Shown: positions 8,034 to 16,734, counted from the first letter of the stretch. The stretch is 64,000 bases of DNA from UBA1189 sp964570685 (GCA_964570685.1 CAZMZC010000007.1:17091-81090); one strand, 5' to 3'. Numbers and translations: made by a program. The notes: generated by a model not told the origin, from the letters alone.

Positions 8034-10865
8034 ATGAGTGAGGAGAAATATATCAGCGTCAAAGGGGCGCGTGTGAACAATCTGAAGAACATAGAGGTCA
8101 ATATTCCACGTAATAAGTTGGTGGTAGTGACGGGACTCTCGGGCTCGGGTAAGAGTTCGTTGGCTTTCGACACCTTGTATGCCGAGGGGCAACGGCGCTA
8201 TGTGGAGAGCCTCTCTTCGTATGCACGCCAGTTTCTCGGACGTATGAAGAAGCCCGAATGTGACTTCATCAAAGGGCTGCCGCCTGCCATCGCTATAGAG
8301 CAAAAGGTGAGCAGTCGCAATCCGCGCTCTACCGTAGGCACATCGACCGAGATATACGAGTACCTGCGCCTGCTCTTTGCCCGCGTGGGTAAGACCTACT
8401 CGCCCGTGACGGGGGAGCTGGTGAAGAAGCACGACACCGAGGATATCGTGGCCTGCATGCGTTCATATAGTACGGGTACGCGCTTCACCGTATTGGCTCC
8501 GCTCATGATACGCGACGGTCGTACGCTGGAGGAACAACTCACCATATGCCTGCAACAGGGATTTGGACGTGTGGAGGTGGATGGAGAGGTCATCCGTATT
8601 GAGGAGATGCTTGAAAGACTGACAAACGACAAGGCGAAGTCTGCGAAAAAGCAAAGTAGCGATGATAGAAATAATTGTCAATTGTCAATTGTCAATTGTC
8701 AATTAAACTTAGTGCTCGACCGTCTCAGTGTTGATGATAGCAAAGAGACCGTGAGCCGCCTTATCGACAGCTGCGAGACGGCATTCTATGAGGGCGGTGG
8801 AACGTGCCTGCTGCGTTTTTACCCTGCAGGCATACTGCACACGTTCAGCAAGCGCTTCGAGGCCGATGGCATTGCTCTCGAGGAACCGAGCGAACAGCTC
8901 TTCTCGTTCAACTCTCCCGTAGGTGCCTGCCCCGAGTGTGGCGGTTTCGGACGTATCATAGGCATTGACGAACAACTCGTGGTGCCCAATACGGCGCAGA
9001 GCGTATATGACGGGTGCGTGGTGTGCTGGCGCGGCGAGAAGATGAGCGCCTGGCGCGATGAGTTTATCCGCTATGCGGCGAAGGACAACTTTCCCATCTT
9101 TGCCCCCTACTATGAACTCACTCAGGCGCAGAAGGATTACCTGTGGCACGGACCGCGTACGAAGCCCTGCATCGACTCCTTCTTCAAGATGTTGGAGGAG
9201 AACCAATACAAGATTCAGTACCGCGTGATGCTGGCACGCTATCGCGGTAAGACAACGTGCCCCACCTGCCATGGCACACGCCTGAAGAAGGAGGCTACTT
9301 ACGTGAAGATTGGCGGGCGCAACATTTGCGAATTGGTGGATATGCCAGTGACCGACTTGCAGCGTTTCTTCGCGCAACTCACGCTCGACGAGCACGATGC
9401 GGCCATAGCCAAGCGACTGCTCATAGAGATCAACAGCCGCCTGCAGTTCCTCCTCGATGTGGGACTGGGCTACCTCACGCTCAACCGCCTCAGCAATACG
9501 CTCTCGGGTGGTGAAAGCCAGCGCATCAATCTGGTGACCTCGCTGGGCAGTCCGCTCGTAGGTTCATTGTATATCCTTGACGAACCCTCCATAGGACTTC
9601 ACAGTCGCGATACCGACAAACTCATCCGTGTGCTGCGCCAGCTGCAGCAGGCAGGCAATACCGTTGTGGTGGTAGAGCACGATGAGGAGATTATCCGTGC
9701 GGCCGACTATATCATCGATGTAGGTCCGCAGGCAGGGCGCCTTGGCGGACAGATAGTGTACGAAGGCGATATGCACGACCTGCAGCCCGGTACCGTGAGC
9801 CACACTGTGCGTTACCTGCTGGGCGAGGAGCAGATACCTGTGCCTCAGAGCCGTCGCCCGTGGAACAACTATATTGAGGTACGCGGTGCCCGTCATCACA
9901 ACCTCAAGGGTGTCGACGTGAAGTTCCCTCTCAACGTGATGACCGTAGTTACCGGTGTCAGCGGTAGTGGCAAGAGCTCGCTTGTGCGCGATGTGCTGTA
10001 TCAGGCCCTTGCCCGTGAATATGGCGAGGGCACCGAGCGCCCTGGCGAACACTTGGAACTGAAGGGTGATATCCGTATGCTGCGGGCTGTGGAGTTTGTC
10101 GACCAGAATCCCATAGGCAAGTCCACCCGCTCCAACCCTGTCACCTACCTCAAGGCCTACGACGAGATACGCAAGCTCTTTGCCGAGCAACCCTTGGCCA
10201 AGCAGATGGGCTACACGGCAGGCTTCTTCTCCTTCAACAGCGAGGGAGGCCGCTGCGAGGAGTGCAAGGGCGAGGGCACCATTACCGTGGAGATGCAATT
10301 TATGGCCGACCTCGTGCTCGAGTGTGAGGCTTGCCACGGCAAGCGCTTCAAGGCCGACACGCTGCTCGTGACCTATCACGACAAGAATATCCACGACATA
10401 CTGGAGATGACGGTAAACCAAGCCGTAGAGTTCTTTACCGAGCATGGAGCCAAGAAGGTGGTGCGCCGCCTTAAGCCACTGCAAGATGTGGGGCTCGGTT
10501 ACGTGAAGCTGGGGCAGAGCTCGTCGACCCTCTCGGGCGGTGAGAACCAGCGTGTGAAGCTCGCCTACTACCTCAGCTTGGAGAAGTCGGAGCCCACGAT
10601 GTTCATCTTCGACGAGCCTACTACGGGTCTTCACTTCCATGACATCAAGAAACTGCTCGAGTCGTTCGACGCGCTCATCCAGCGCGGGCACACCATCGTC
10701 ATCATTGAGCATAATATGGAGGTCATCAAGTGTGCCGACCATATCATCGACATCGGTCCCGAAGGGGGTGACCGAGGTGGACAACTCGTCGCTTGCGGCT
10801 CACCTGAAGAGGTGGCGCAGTGTGAGGCCTCCTATACAGGACGCTTCTTGAAAGAGAAAATCTAA
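8034..10865 (+). CDS. uvrA: Excinuclease ABC subunit A, with a repeat-encoded linker
   Basis: DNA-damage recognition ATPase of nucleotide excision repair, working with UvrB and UvrC. It is 943 aa. The Walker A sequences are GLSGSGKSSLAFDT near residue 35 and GVSGSGKSSL near 642. The ABC signatures are LSGGESQRI near 490 and LSGGENQRVKLA near 833. Zinc-binding cysteine pairs are seen (CPECGG, CPTCHG, CEECKG, CEACHG). Between ERL near residue 198 and LVLDRLSVDD there is a linker containing NCQLSIVNCQL. It is encoded by a heptanucleotide tandem repeat (8674-8706) that is otherwise intergenic here. The frame stays open and all motifs are intact, so the protein is probably functional. Confidence 0.97.
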   Translation: MSEEKYISVKGARVNNLKNIEVNIPRNKLVVVTGLSGSGKSSLAFDTLYAEGQRRYVESLSSYARQFLGRMKKPECDFIKGLPPAIAIEQKVSSRNPRSTVGTSTEIYEYLRLLFARVGKTYSPVTGELVKKHDTEDIVACMRSYSTGTRFTVLAPLMIRDGRTLEEQLTICLQQGFGRVEVDGEVIRIEEMLERLTNDKAKSAKKQSSDDRNNCQLSIVNCQLNLVLDRLSVDDSKETVSRLIDSCETAFYEGGGTCLLRFYPAGILHTFSKRFEADGIALEEPSEQLFSFNSPVGACPECGGFGRIIGIDEQLVVPNTAQSVYDGCVVCWRGEKMSAWRDEFIRYAAKDNFPIFAPYYELTQAQKDYLWHGPRTKPCIDSFFKMLEENQYKIQYRVMLARYRGKTTCPTCHGTRLKKEATYVKIGGRNICELVDMPVTDLQRFFAQLTLDEHDAAIAKRLLIEINSRLQFLLDVGLGYLTLNRLSNTLSGGESQRINLVTSLGSPLVGSLYILDEPSIGLHSRDTDKLIRVLRQLQQAGNTVVVVEHDEEIIRAADYIIDVGPQAGRLGGQIVYEGDMHDLQPGTVSHTVRYLLGEEQIPVPQSRRPWNNYIEVRGARHHNLKGVDVKFPLNVMTVVTGVSGSGKSSLVRDVLYQALAREYGEGTERPGEHLELKGDIRMLRAVEFVDQNPIGKSTRSNPVTYLKAYDEIRKLFAEQPLAKQMGYTAGFFSFNSEGGRCEECKGEGTITVEMQFMADLVLECEACHGKRFKADTLLVTYHDKNIHDILEMTVNQAVEFFTEHGAKKVVRRLKPLQDVGLGYVKLGQSSSTLSGGENQRVKLAYYLSLEKSEPTMFIFDEPTTGLHFHDIKKLLESFDALIQRGHTIVIIEHNMEVIKCADHIIDIGPEGGDRGGQLVACGSPEEVAQCEASYTGRFLKEKI
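8674..8706 (+). repeat. (AATTGTC)n repeat read in frame inside uvrA
   Basis: Four tandem AATTGTC units followed by AATTAA. Related AATTGTC/AATTGTG runs occur between genes near 14981-15000, 16303-16333 and 33185-33240. Confidence 0.9.
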
Positions 10866-10910
10866 AGGAACAGGCCTGAACCTATGCTTGTGTGGGTGTA
10901 TGTAGAGTAA

Positions 10911-12125
10911 CTATTGCTCTTCTTTGCTCAACTCAAACAGCTTATCTCCACTGCATTCTGTCGTGCTGTAGCTACCCACGATGCCTAATCCGCCACGGAT
11001 GTTGGTGTGTATGGGCAAGGGCTCGCCTACAAAGGCTCCGCCTGTCATCTCAAAGGCTGCTACATCTTCTAAATATTTATAGTAGTCTTCGCTGAGGTGC
11101 TCTAAGGTGAAGGCGTAGTGGTAGGTAGCGCTGCTCACCGTGTCGGCAGGGTATATGTAGTCGCTTTCCTCGTCCATACCGTCGTCCCAGCCGCTCTCGG
11201 GGTTGAACATATCATCTGATGAGGCTGGCGACTCCAGCAGAAACAGAAAATCCACGATAGGCTGCCCGTCGGCATTGCGCAGATGCTCGTCAGTGAAGAT
11301 GAATGAGTTGGTGCTCGACATGTAGAGCAGTCCGCTAAACATCTGCGACATGCTCTCGCTTGTTGTCATCAGTCGGGTGCTGCTCTCGGTGAAGAGATAG
11401 TGCGGATAGAAGGCTTCAACTGTTTGAACCCGCTCTACTCGGTGGAAAAGAGCCTTGGAACTCGCGATGTCTGCTAGCTCCCTCTCTTCGGGAGAGGGCG
11501 GGGTGAGAGGCCCCGTGTATATGTCCTCCAGGTACATCACCTCATAGTTCCCCTCATAGTGTATCGACAGACGGTAGTAGTTGGCCTCTTCGGCAGGGTC
11601 ATTGATGTAGAGGCTCACGAGCAGGGCGCTGTCCACATCGTTGAGCAGGGCGGCACTCAAGGGGTCGCCAGGGGGAGTGAAAGGCAGCATCGTGGTGTTT
11701 ACAATGGCGATAGGCGTAGGCTCCACTACACGCTCGGTGGCAGTGGCAGTGCCGAGGGCGTGTACGGCTGTCAGCGTCACCTCATCGCCAGCGTTAAGGC
11801 CGTAGTAGCTGAGGTAGCTCTCACTGGCGTCATCGTAGACAAGGGGGAAATCCTCGCCGTTGATGGTAGCGGTGACGGTAGCATCGATCAGTCGCTGGGG
11901 CTCCTCGGTGTCGAGGAAGTGGGCGGTACGCCCCACCGTGGCCGTGAGCTGCTCGCCATTGGCTCTGAGCATGGCATTGAGCACCAGCTTGGGAGCACCT
12001 ATCTCGGTGTCGTAGGGGATGTCGTTGACGCAGGAGGAGAGCATCATTGTAATGATGAGGCCTCCCCAACCCCTCCCAAGGAGGGGCTTTAGAACATCGC
12101 GGATTATATGGTGATTTGTTTTCAT
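10911..12125 (-). CDS. DUF4249 family outer-membrane-associated lipoprotein
   Basis: A 404-aa predicted lipoprotein. The reading frame extends further upstream, but that part overlaps the TonB receptor gene, so I place the start at the ATG 12125-12123, with AGGAG about 14 bases upstream. A signal segment ends in the lipobox MLSSC near residues 30-34. The body begins with the beta-rich domain typical of DUF4249 (KLVLNAMLRANGEQ, TATVNGEDFPL-like). Such proteins are usually encoded just after a TonB receptor, as here, and are thought to be its surface partner. The substrate is unknown. Two GC-rich repeats are read in frame: PLLGRGWGG within the signal segment and PLTPPSPEERE mid-protein. Confidence 0.8.
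   Translation of the reverse strand: MKTNHHIIRDVLKPLLGRGWGGLIITMMLSSCVNDIPYDTEIGAPKLVLNAMLRANGEQLTATVGRTAHFLDTEEPQRLIDATVTATINGEDFPLVYDDASESYLSYYGLNAGDEVTLTAVHALGTATATERVVEPTPIAIVNTTMLPFTPPGDPLSAALLNDVDSALLVSLYINDPAEEANYYRLSIHYEGNYEVMYLEDIYTGPLTPPSPEERELADIASSKALFHRVERVQTVEAFYPHYLFTESSTRLMTTSESMSQMFSGLLYMSSTNSFIFTDEHLRNADGQPIVDFLFLLESPASSDDMFNPESGWDDGMDEESDYIYPADTVSSATYHYAFTLEHLSEDYYKYLEDVAAFEMTGGAFVGEPLPIHTNIRGGLGIVGSYSTTECSGDKLFELSKEEQ
11478..11510 (-). repeat. REP-like hairpin inside the DUF4249 gene
   Basis: CCCTCTC-TTCG-GGAGAGGG forms a perfect stem with a UUCG-type loop, followed by CGGGGTGAGAGG. It is read in frame as LTPPSPEERE. Confidence 0.75.
12057..12092 (-). repeat. GC-rich repeat, copy 1 (in the signal-peptide region)
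   Basis: On the reverse strand: AAGCCCCTCCTTGGGAGGGG then TTGGGGAGGCCTC. It is encoded as KPLLGRGWGGL inside the lipoprotein signal segment. It is an inverted copy of 12180-12211. Confidence 0.85.
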
Positions 12126-12179
12126 TATTATATGTTTGCTCCTGAATTCCTGTGATTTGTTTGTTGATGTATAGTTTGT

Positions 12180-12211
12180 AAGCCCCTCCTTGGAGGGGTT
12201 GGGGAGGCCTC
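12180..12211 (+). repeat. GC-rich repeat, copy 2 (intergenic, inverted relative to copy 1)
   Basis: AAGCCCCTCCTTGGAGGGG then TTGGGGAGGCCTC. With copy 1 it brackets the start codon of the lipoprotein gene and could pair with it over about 30 bases in the mRNA. Confidence 0.85.
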
Positions 12212-12214
12212 CTG

Positions 12215-14608
12215 CTAGAATTGCACCCCATAGCTTACCGAAGGTATGATGGGGAATATCGTCACTTTGCGTAGGGTCTTGTAATGCTGGTCGGTATCCC
12301 AGTTGTAGCCGTCGTAGAGGTACACCATGAAGGGGTTCATGCTGTTGTAGGCATTGTATACGCTGATGTTGATGGTGCGCTTGATGCCCGGGTTGCGCTT
12401 GAAGCGGCGGTGGAAGTTCATCGAGAGGTCCAGTCGGTGGTAAGGCTCCAGACGGTAGTTGTTGCGGTCGGGGAAGTAACCCAGTTGGCCAGTATAGTCG
12501 TCGGGTGTGTGGGGCTGGTTCTCGTAGTAGTGGGTATAGAGGGTACCGCAGTTGCCGGTGGCATATACCCACGTGGCCGAGAGGTCGAAGCGGTCGCTGA
12601 ACTTGTAGTTGGCCGTTACGTTGATGTCGTTACGGCGGTCATACTTGGCATGGAAGGGCCGCCCACCATTAATTATATGTCCTTCGCGGTCGAACTGGCG
12701 CATCGTCTTGGCCCACGTGTAGGCCACCCAGCCGGTAAAGTTACCGATGGAGCGCTGTGCCATCAGCTCCACGCCGTATGCCCATCCGCGGCCCATGGCC
12801 ACCTTGTCTTCCCACTCGGCTGTACTCGCCATGAAGGAGCTCCCTTCGCGGTACTCGAGCAGGTTGTTCATGTGCTTGTAGTAGCCCTCAACAGAGAGGT
12901 CGCACAACCCCTCCAACTCATAGTAGGCACCGGCAGCCACCTGGTGGGCATGCTCGGGCACGATGCGCTCGGTGGAGGGCACCCATAGGTCGGTGGGCAG
13001 ACTGATGCTGCTGTTCGACAGCATGTGCACATACTGTGTCATATAGGCATATCCCGCCTTGAGCGAGAGGTTGTCGGTGAGCAGCAGACGGCTGCTGAGG
13101 CGTGGCTCCAGCGAGTGGTAAAACTTGCCGCCTACGGTGTAGGTCGAGTAGTTGAGGCCCGCGTTGAGCTTCACGGCATCGGCCAGCGTCATATTGTCCT
13201 CCACGTAGAGCTGTGTCTCGTGGGCAAGGATGTCGGGCTGTCCCAGCTGTTGGCGGTTGGTGTCGTGCCCCGTCTTCTCGCTCATGCTCACCACCTCGGG
13301 GCGGAAGGTGTGGTAGGTGTAGCTCGCGCCCATGCGCATGTCGTGCTGTGGGGTGGGATTGTAGTGCAGCTCGGTCTTGCCCGTGAGGTCAAAGATGCCC
13401 GACTTCATGTCCAGCTGTGCCTTATAGGGCTTGTCTATCAGCTTGTCATACTCGTCAAATCCCATGCCTATCTTGTGGCGGTACTGGGTATAGTTGACCG
13501 AGGCGTCGAGAAACATCTTGGGCGTAATCACATGGTTCCACCGCGCAGCCGTGACGATATTGCCCCACTTCCAGCCCAGCTTGCTGTCGCGGCTATAGTC
13601 CTTTGTGTCGGCTTCGTTGATGGAGAAGTATATCTCGTCATCGCCCGAGTAGTAGCTCAGGTACAGGCGGTCGCGGTCGCTGAACTTATGGTTCACCTTC
13701 ACGTTCAGGTCGTAGAAGTAGTAGCCCGCTCCATAGTCCGTGTCGTCCCCCTCGATGTGGGTCATATACCATATGGCCGCGTTGGTGATGAGGTCCGAGT
13801 AGGTACGCCGTCCCGATATGTTGAACGAGGTCTTGCCCTTCCATAGCGGTCCTTCGAGGCTGAATTTCGACGATACGGCCCCCACATGCAGGTTGCCGTG
13901 GTAGTTATACATGTCGCCCTCCTTCATGCGCACGTCCACCACCGAGGAGAGTCGTCCGGCATAGTGGGCAGGGAAGCTGCCTTTATACAGGGTGACGTTC
14001 TTGATGGCATCGGCGTTGAAGGCCGAGAAGAAGCCGAACATATGGTTCACGTTGTATACGGGCAAGCCGTCGAGCAACATCAGGTTCTCGTCGGGACTGC
14101 CTCCACGCACGTAGAGCCCCGAGGTCCCCTCCGTGCCGCTTTGTACACCGGGCAGCAGCTGCAACACCTTCAGCACATCGGTCTCGCCGAACATGGCGGG
14201 CACTGCCTTGATCTGTGCCACGGGGATGTCTATGGCACTCATCTGCGACCCGCGCACGCCCAGATCCAGCCGGTTGCCCACGATGGTCACCTCCTCCAGT
14301 TCGGAGTGTGCCCGCATGGCGATGTTCACCACCGTGTCGGCAGTAAGGGTTATCGTGAGTGTGTGTGGTGCATAGCCCACATACGAGGCCGTCAGCTCCA
14401 CCGCTCCCTCGGGCAGTGTGAGCGAGTAGAATCCGTAGGCATTGGTTACCGTGCCGCTGCCGCTCACGTGGTCATATACCGTGGCCCCTATCATGGTCTC
14501 CTCGGCCGCTGCGTCTCTCACATAGCCGCTGATGGTGTGTTGCTGGGCTTGTACGTTTGCCACAAGCAGGGCGAGCAGTGCAAACAGATGTAAGATACGT
14601 CTTTTCAT
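12215..14608 (-). CDS. TonB-dependent outer-membrane receptor with N-terminal carboxypeptidase-regulatory-like domain
   Basis: About 797 aa from the ATG at 14608 (a TTG 12 bases upstream is in frame but sits inside the promoter box). A signal peptide (MKRRILHLFALLALLVANVQA) precedes a CarboxypepD_reg-like domain (QHTISGYVRDAA, EETMIGATVYD), then a plug domain (LLPGVQSGTEGTSGLYVRGG near residue 155, with DENLMLLDGLPVYNVNHMFG) and a C-terminal beta-barrel. It imports an unknown ligand using the TonB-ExbBD system. It is followed after 89 bases by the DUF4249 lipoprotein; no SusD is present. The short barrel and DUF4249 partner distinguish it from SusC. Confidence 0.9.
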   Translation of the reverse strand: MKRRILHLFALLALLVANVQAQQHTISGYVRDAAAEETMIGATVYDHVSGSGTVTNAYGFYSLTLPEGAVELTASYVGYAPHTLTITLTADTVVNIAMRAHSELEEVTIVGNRLDLGVRGSQMSAIDIPVAQIKAVPAMFGETDVLKVLQLLPGVQSGTEGTSGLYVRGGSPDENLMLLDGLPVYNVNHMFGFFSAFNADAIKNVTLYKGSFPAHYAGRLSSVVDVRMKEGDMYNYHGNLHVGAVSSKFSLEGPLWKGKTSFNISGRRTYSDLITNAAIWYMTHIEGDDTDYGAGYYFYDLNVKVNHKFSDRDRLYLSYYSGDDEIYFSINEADTKDYSRDSKLGWKWGNIVTAARWNHVITPKMFLDASVNYTQYRHKIGMGFDEYDKLIDKPYKAQLDMKSGIFDLTGKTELHYNPTPQHDMRMGASYTYHTFRPEVVSMSEKTGHDTNRQQLGQPDILAHETQLYVEDNMTLADAVKLNAGLNYSTYTVGGKFYHSLEPRLSSRLLLTDNLSLKAGYAYMTQYVHMLSNSSISLPTDLWVPSTERIVPEHAHQVAAGAYYELEGLCDLSVEGYYKHMNNLLEYREGSSFMASTAEWEDKVAMGRGWAYGVELMAQRSIGNFTGWVAYTWAKTMRQFDREGHIINGGRPFHAKYDRRNDINVTANYKFSDRFDLSATWVYATGNCGTLYTHYYENQPHTPDDYTGQLGYFPDRNNYRLEPYHRLDLSMNFHRRFKRNPGIKRTINISVYNAYNSMNPFMVYLYDGYNWDTDQHYKTLRKVTIFPIIPSVSYGVQF

Positions 14609-14617
14609 ATTGGGTGA

Positions 14618-14625
14618 CAAAGGTA
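14618..14625 (-). promoter_or_regulatory. -7 promoter box for the TonB receptor
   Basis: TACCTTTG on the reverse strand ends 9 bases before the ATG at 14608, so the 5' leader would be only a few bases. Confidence 0.6.
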
Positions 14626-14638
14626 CGAATAAGCGAGT

Positions 14639-14680
14639 AAAAAGCCAAGTTTACTTGGGCTTTTTGCAACGAGCGTGAGT
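14639..14680 (-). repeat. Palindromic element upstream of the TonB receptor promoter
   Basis: AAAAAGCC-CAAGTAAACTTGG-like palindrome (14639-14665) followed by CGTTGCAA. On the gene's strand it sits 13 bases before the -7 box. The same arrangement occurs upstream of the SMR gene at 48831-48866. Confidence 0.6.
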
Positions 14681-14730
14681 ACCTTCTGTGGCGTAGCCGC
14701 TAAAGATACTGATAAGCGAGACCTACTGTG

Positions 14731-14999
14731 GCGCAAAACCCCGCAAGGCCTTCAAGATGGTGCTAAAGCACACTCCTCGGAGGAGCTAAAGCTTCAGTCT
14801 TCTCAATAGCGAAGCCCTTGTCCAAGAACCGACGCTATCATTGCTTTCAGCGACCTAAAGGTTCCGCGTTGCCTGCGCCTATTTCTTGAAGGCCTTGTGG
14901 ATTGTTGCGAGTGGCATGCTGCTTTTTGCTTGGTTAGTGTGTAGTAAATGGCTTCATCACTTTTCTTTTGCCTTGAAAGAAAATAATTGTCATTTGTCT
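14731..14999 (+). repeat. Direct repeat D, left copy (long version), before yhcG
   Basis: From GCGCAAAACCCCGCAAGGCC to the AATTGTCATTTGTC run. It matches 16160-16322 in the same orientation at both ends (GCAAGGCCTTCAAG; GGATTGTTGCGAGTGGCATG; TGGCTTCATCACTTTTCTTT). It carries about 110 extra bases in the middle, including the hairpin CTCCTCGGAGGAG. No gene is seen between 14626 and 15022. Confidence 0.8.
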
Positions 15000-15022
15000 G
15001 TTGTCTTTTGCTGAATTATTAT

Positions 15023-15030
15023 TACTTTTG
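15023..15030 (+). promoter_or_regulatory. -7 promoter box for the yhcG-like gene
   Basis: TACTTTTG lies 5 bases before the ATG at 15036, another near-leaderless arrangement. Confidence 0.55.
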
Positions 15031-15035
15031 TTAGC

Positions 15036-16064
15036 ATGAAAGAGATACAGGACATCAATAACCTATATAATGAGGTAAGGGAAATCATAAGTACTGCAAG
15101 GCAAAATGCAGTTCGCAGCGTAGACTTCAGTCGTGTGCAGATGTACTGACAAATAGGCCAACGCATCCAAGAGGAGGAGCAGAAGGGTAAGGAACGCGCC
15201 GACTATGGTTCTTATCTGCTGAAGAATCTTGCCAAGAAGTTGGAACCGGAATATGGCAGTGGCTTTTCGGTACGGCAACTGGAGCGCAGTCGACAGTTTT
15301 ATAGGATGTTCCCAATTGCGTCCACACTGCGGTCGCAATTCAACTGGACACAATACAAACTTCTTATAGCCATCCCAGACGACTACAAACGAGAGTATTA
15401 CGAGTTGGAGACGATAAATAATTGCTGGACGGCACGCGAGCTGGAACGCCAAATCAACAGCCAACTCTATGAACGCCTGCTATTGAGCAATGATAAGGAA
15501 AGTGTATTGGCAGTTGCTCGTAAGGAGCGCATACCTCAAACACCGCAGGAAATCATCAAAGACCCTATGGTACTGGAGTTTCTCGGGCTCGAGCGCAAGG
15601 CTGCCTACTACGAGAAAGACTTGGAGCAGGCATTGATAACCCACTTGCAGATGTTCTTGTTAGAACTTGGCAATGGCTTCACTTTTGTTGCTCGGCAGAA
15701 ACGCCTGCTCATCGAAGATGACGAATTCTTTGCCGACCTTGTATTCTACAATCGCTTGTTGCGCTGCTTCGTAGTCATCGAACTCAAGACAGAGAAACTC
15801 ACCCACCAAGATCTCGGACAATTGCAGATGTACGTCAACTATTACGATCGCGTAGAGAAGACTCCTGATGAGAATCCCACCATCGGTATTCTGCTATGTA
15901 CGGCAAAGAATGACACAGTGGTCAAGATGAGTCTTCCTGAAACCAACACCTCTATTCTCGCCAGTCAGTATCAACTATATCTGCCTTCACAAGAACAGCT
16001 GAAGAATGAGGTGGAGACCCTGAGACGATTGGCTGAGACACCGAATACAGGAGATACGGATTGA
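15036..16064 (+). pseudogene. yhcG: YhcG/DUF1016 PD-(D/E)XK nuclease gene with an in-frame TGA at codon 38
   Basis: From the ATG at 15036 the frame reads MKEIQDINNLYNEVREIIST and continues as a typical DUF1016 protein of about 342 codons. Codon 38 (15147-15149) is TGA, exactly where relatives have Trp in the VQMYWQIG-type sequence. Everything else is intact: the N-terminal helical domain and the C-terminal nuclease core (FADLVFYNRLLRCFVVIELK, where D...ExK are the likely metal ligands). An internal start near 15240 would give a 274-aa protein lacking the N-terminal domain. The gene lies between two direct repeats and has its own promoter and terminator, like an inserted cassette. Readthrough or a single-base sequencing error is possible. 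Confidence 0.8.
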
Positions 16065-16085
16065 TTTATGTGTTGATACTAAATG

Positions 16086-16120
16086 ATGCAGCCACTTTGG
16101 TCTGGGTGGCTGCATGTTTT
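16086..16120 (+). terminator. Terminator after yhcG
   Basis: ATGCAGCCAC (16086-16095) pairs perfectly with GTGGCTGCAT (16106-16115), followed by GTTTTATTT. Confidence 0.85.
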
Positions 16121-16159
16121 ATTTCTATGAGGCCTGTTGCTATAGTTTGTCGTTTGAAG

Positions 16160-16322
16160 GCGCAAAACCCGCAAGGCCTTCAAGGTACGTCTACGCCTAT
16201 TCCTTGAAAACCTTGTGGATTATTGCGAGTGGCATGCAGCTTATTGCTTGGTTAGTGTGTGGTAAATGGCTTCATCACTTTTCTTTTGCGATATAAGAAA
16301 AAATTGTCAATTATCATTTGTC
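16160..16322 (+). repeat. Direct repeat D, right copy (short version), after yhcG
   Basis: Shorter copy of 14731-14999 in the same orientation, ending in an AATTGTC-type run. The two copies bracket the yhcG gene with its promoter and terminator. Confidence 0.8.
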
Positions 16323-16339
16323 AATTGTCAATTAATTAC

Positions 16340-16348
16340 TAATTTTGC
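16340..16348 (+). promoter_or_regulatory. -7 promoter box before the structured segment
   Basis: TAATTTTGC, an exact match to TAnnTTTGC, with no convincing reading frame directly after it. Confidence 0.5.
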
Positions 16349-16353
16349 CCCCG

Positions 16354-16734
16354 ACTCAACCAGCCCGCAAGGGTGGTGGGTCAAGACATATTGGATTCCG
16401 TGCTCTGAAAGCGCACCGCTCACCGTGGATCTGGTACCCACAAAGAGCCTCGCCGAGGAGCAGGAAAAGGACGTTTTCTGAACGTTATCTTCTAGTCATC
16501 AAACTTCGCAAACTTGAGACCATCAGAAGATACCGCAACGAGGCGTCCATGCTGGGTGTATTATACCCGTATGCTATGAGTGTACTCCTATGTGATGGGG
16601 CAAGATTCTTATAGTATACCTAATCTATAATACGCGATTGGCGTGGGCTGGCTGAGTTGCTTATCTCGATGGAAAGGCAATGCGAAGGCCGGATGACTGG
16701 GATAAGCAAGGAAAGTTTCTCCCACGTCTTTTTT
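16354..16734 (+). ncRNA. Candidate structured non-coding RNA of about 380 nt
   Basis: The segment starts just after a promoter box and ends in a hairpin plus T-run. Stems visible by eye: CAGCCC-GCAA-GGGTGG (16361-16376); GCCTC-gcc-GAGG-type (16447-16459); TATCTTCT (16486-16493) with AGAAGATA (16525-16532); TTGCTTATC (16657-16665) with GATAAGCAA (16701-16709); and GCGTGGG (16641-16647) with CCCACGT (16721-16727), then CTTTTTT. I compared it with what I remember of tmRNA, RNase P RNA and SRP RNA and saw none of their hallmark sequences. Short open frames here look unlike proteins. It ends about 65 bases before the two-gene unit that follows, so it could be an independent RNA or a leader. Confidence 0.5.

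Noticed and set aside
12126..12572. 149-residue N-terminal extension of the DUF4249 frame
   Set aside because: It overlaps the TonB receptor gene antiparallel in character (shifted frame), is low-complexity and puts the lipobox in the middle of the protein.
16345..16614. 89-codon forward open frame in the structured segment
   Set aside because: Composition unlike a protein (Arg/Ser-rich, no domain), it overlaps several perfect RNA stems, and a second overlapping frame is equally open.
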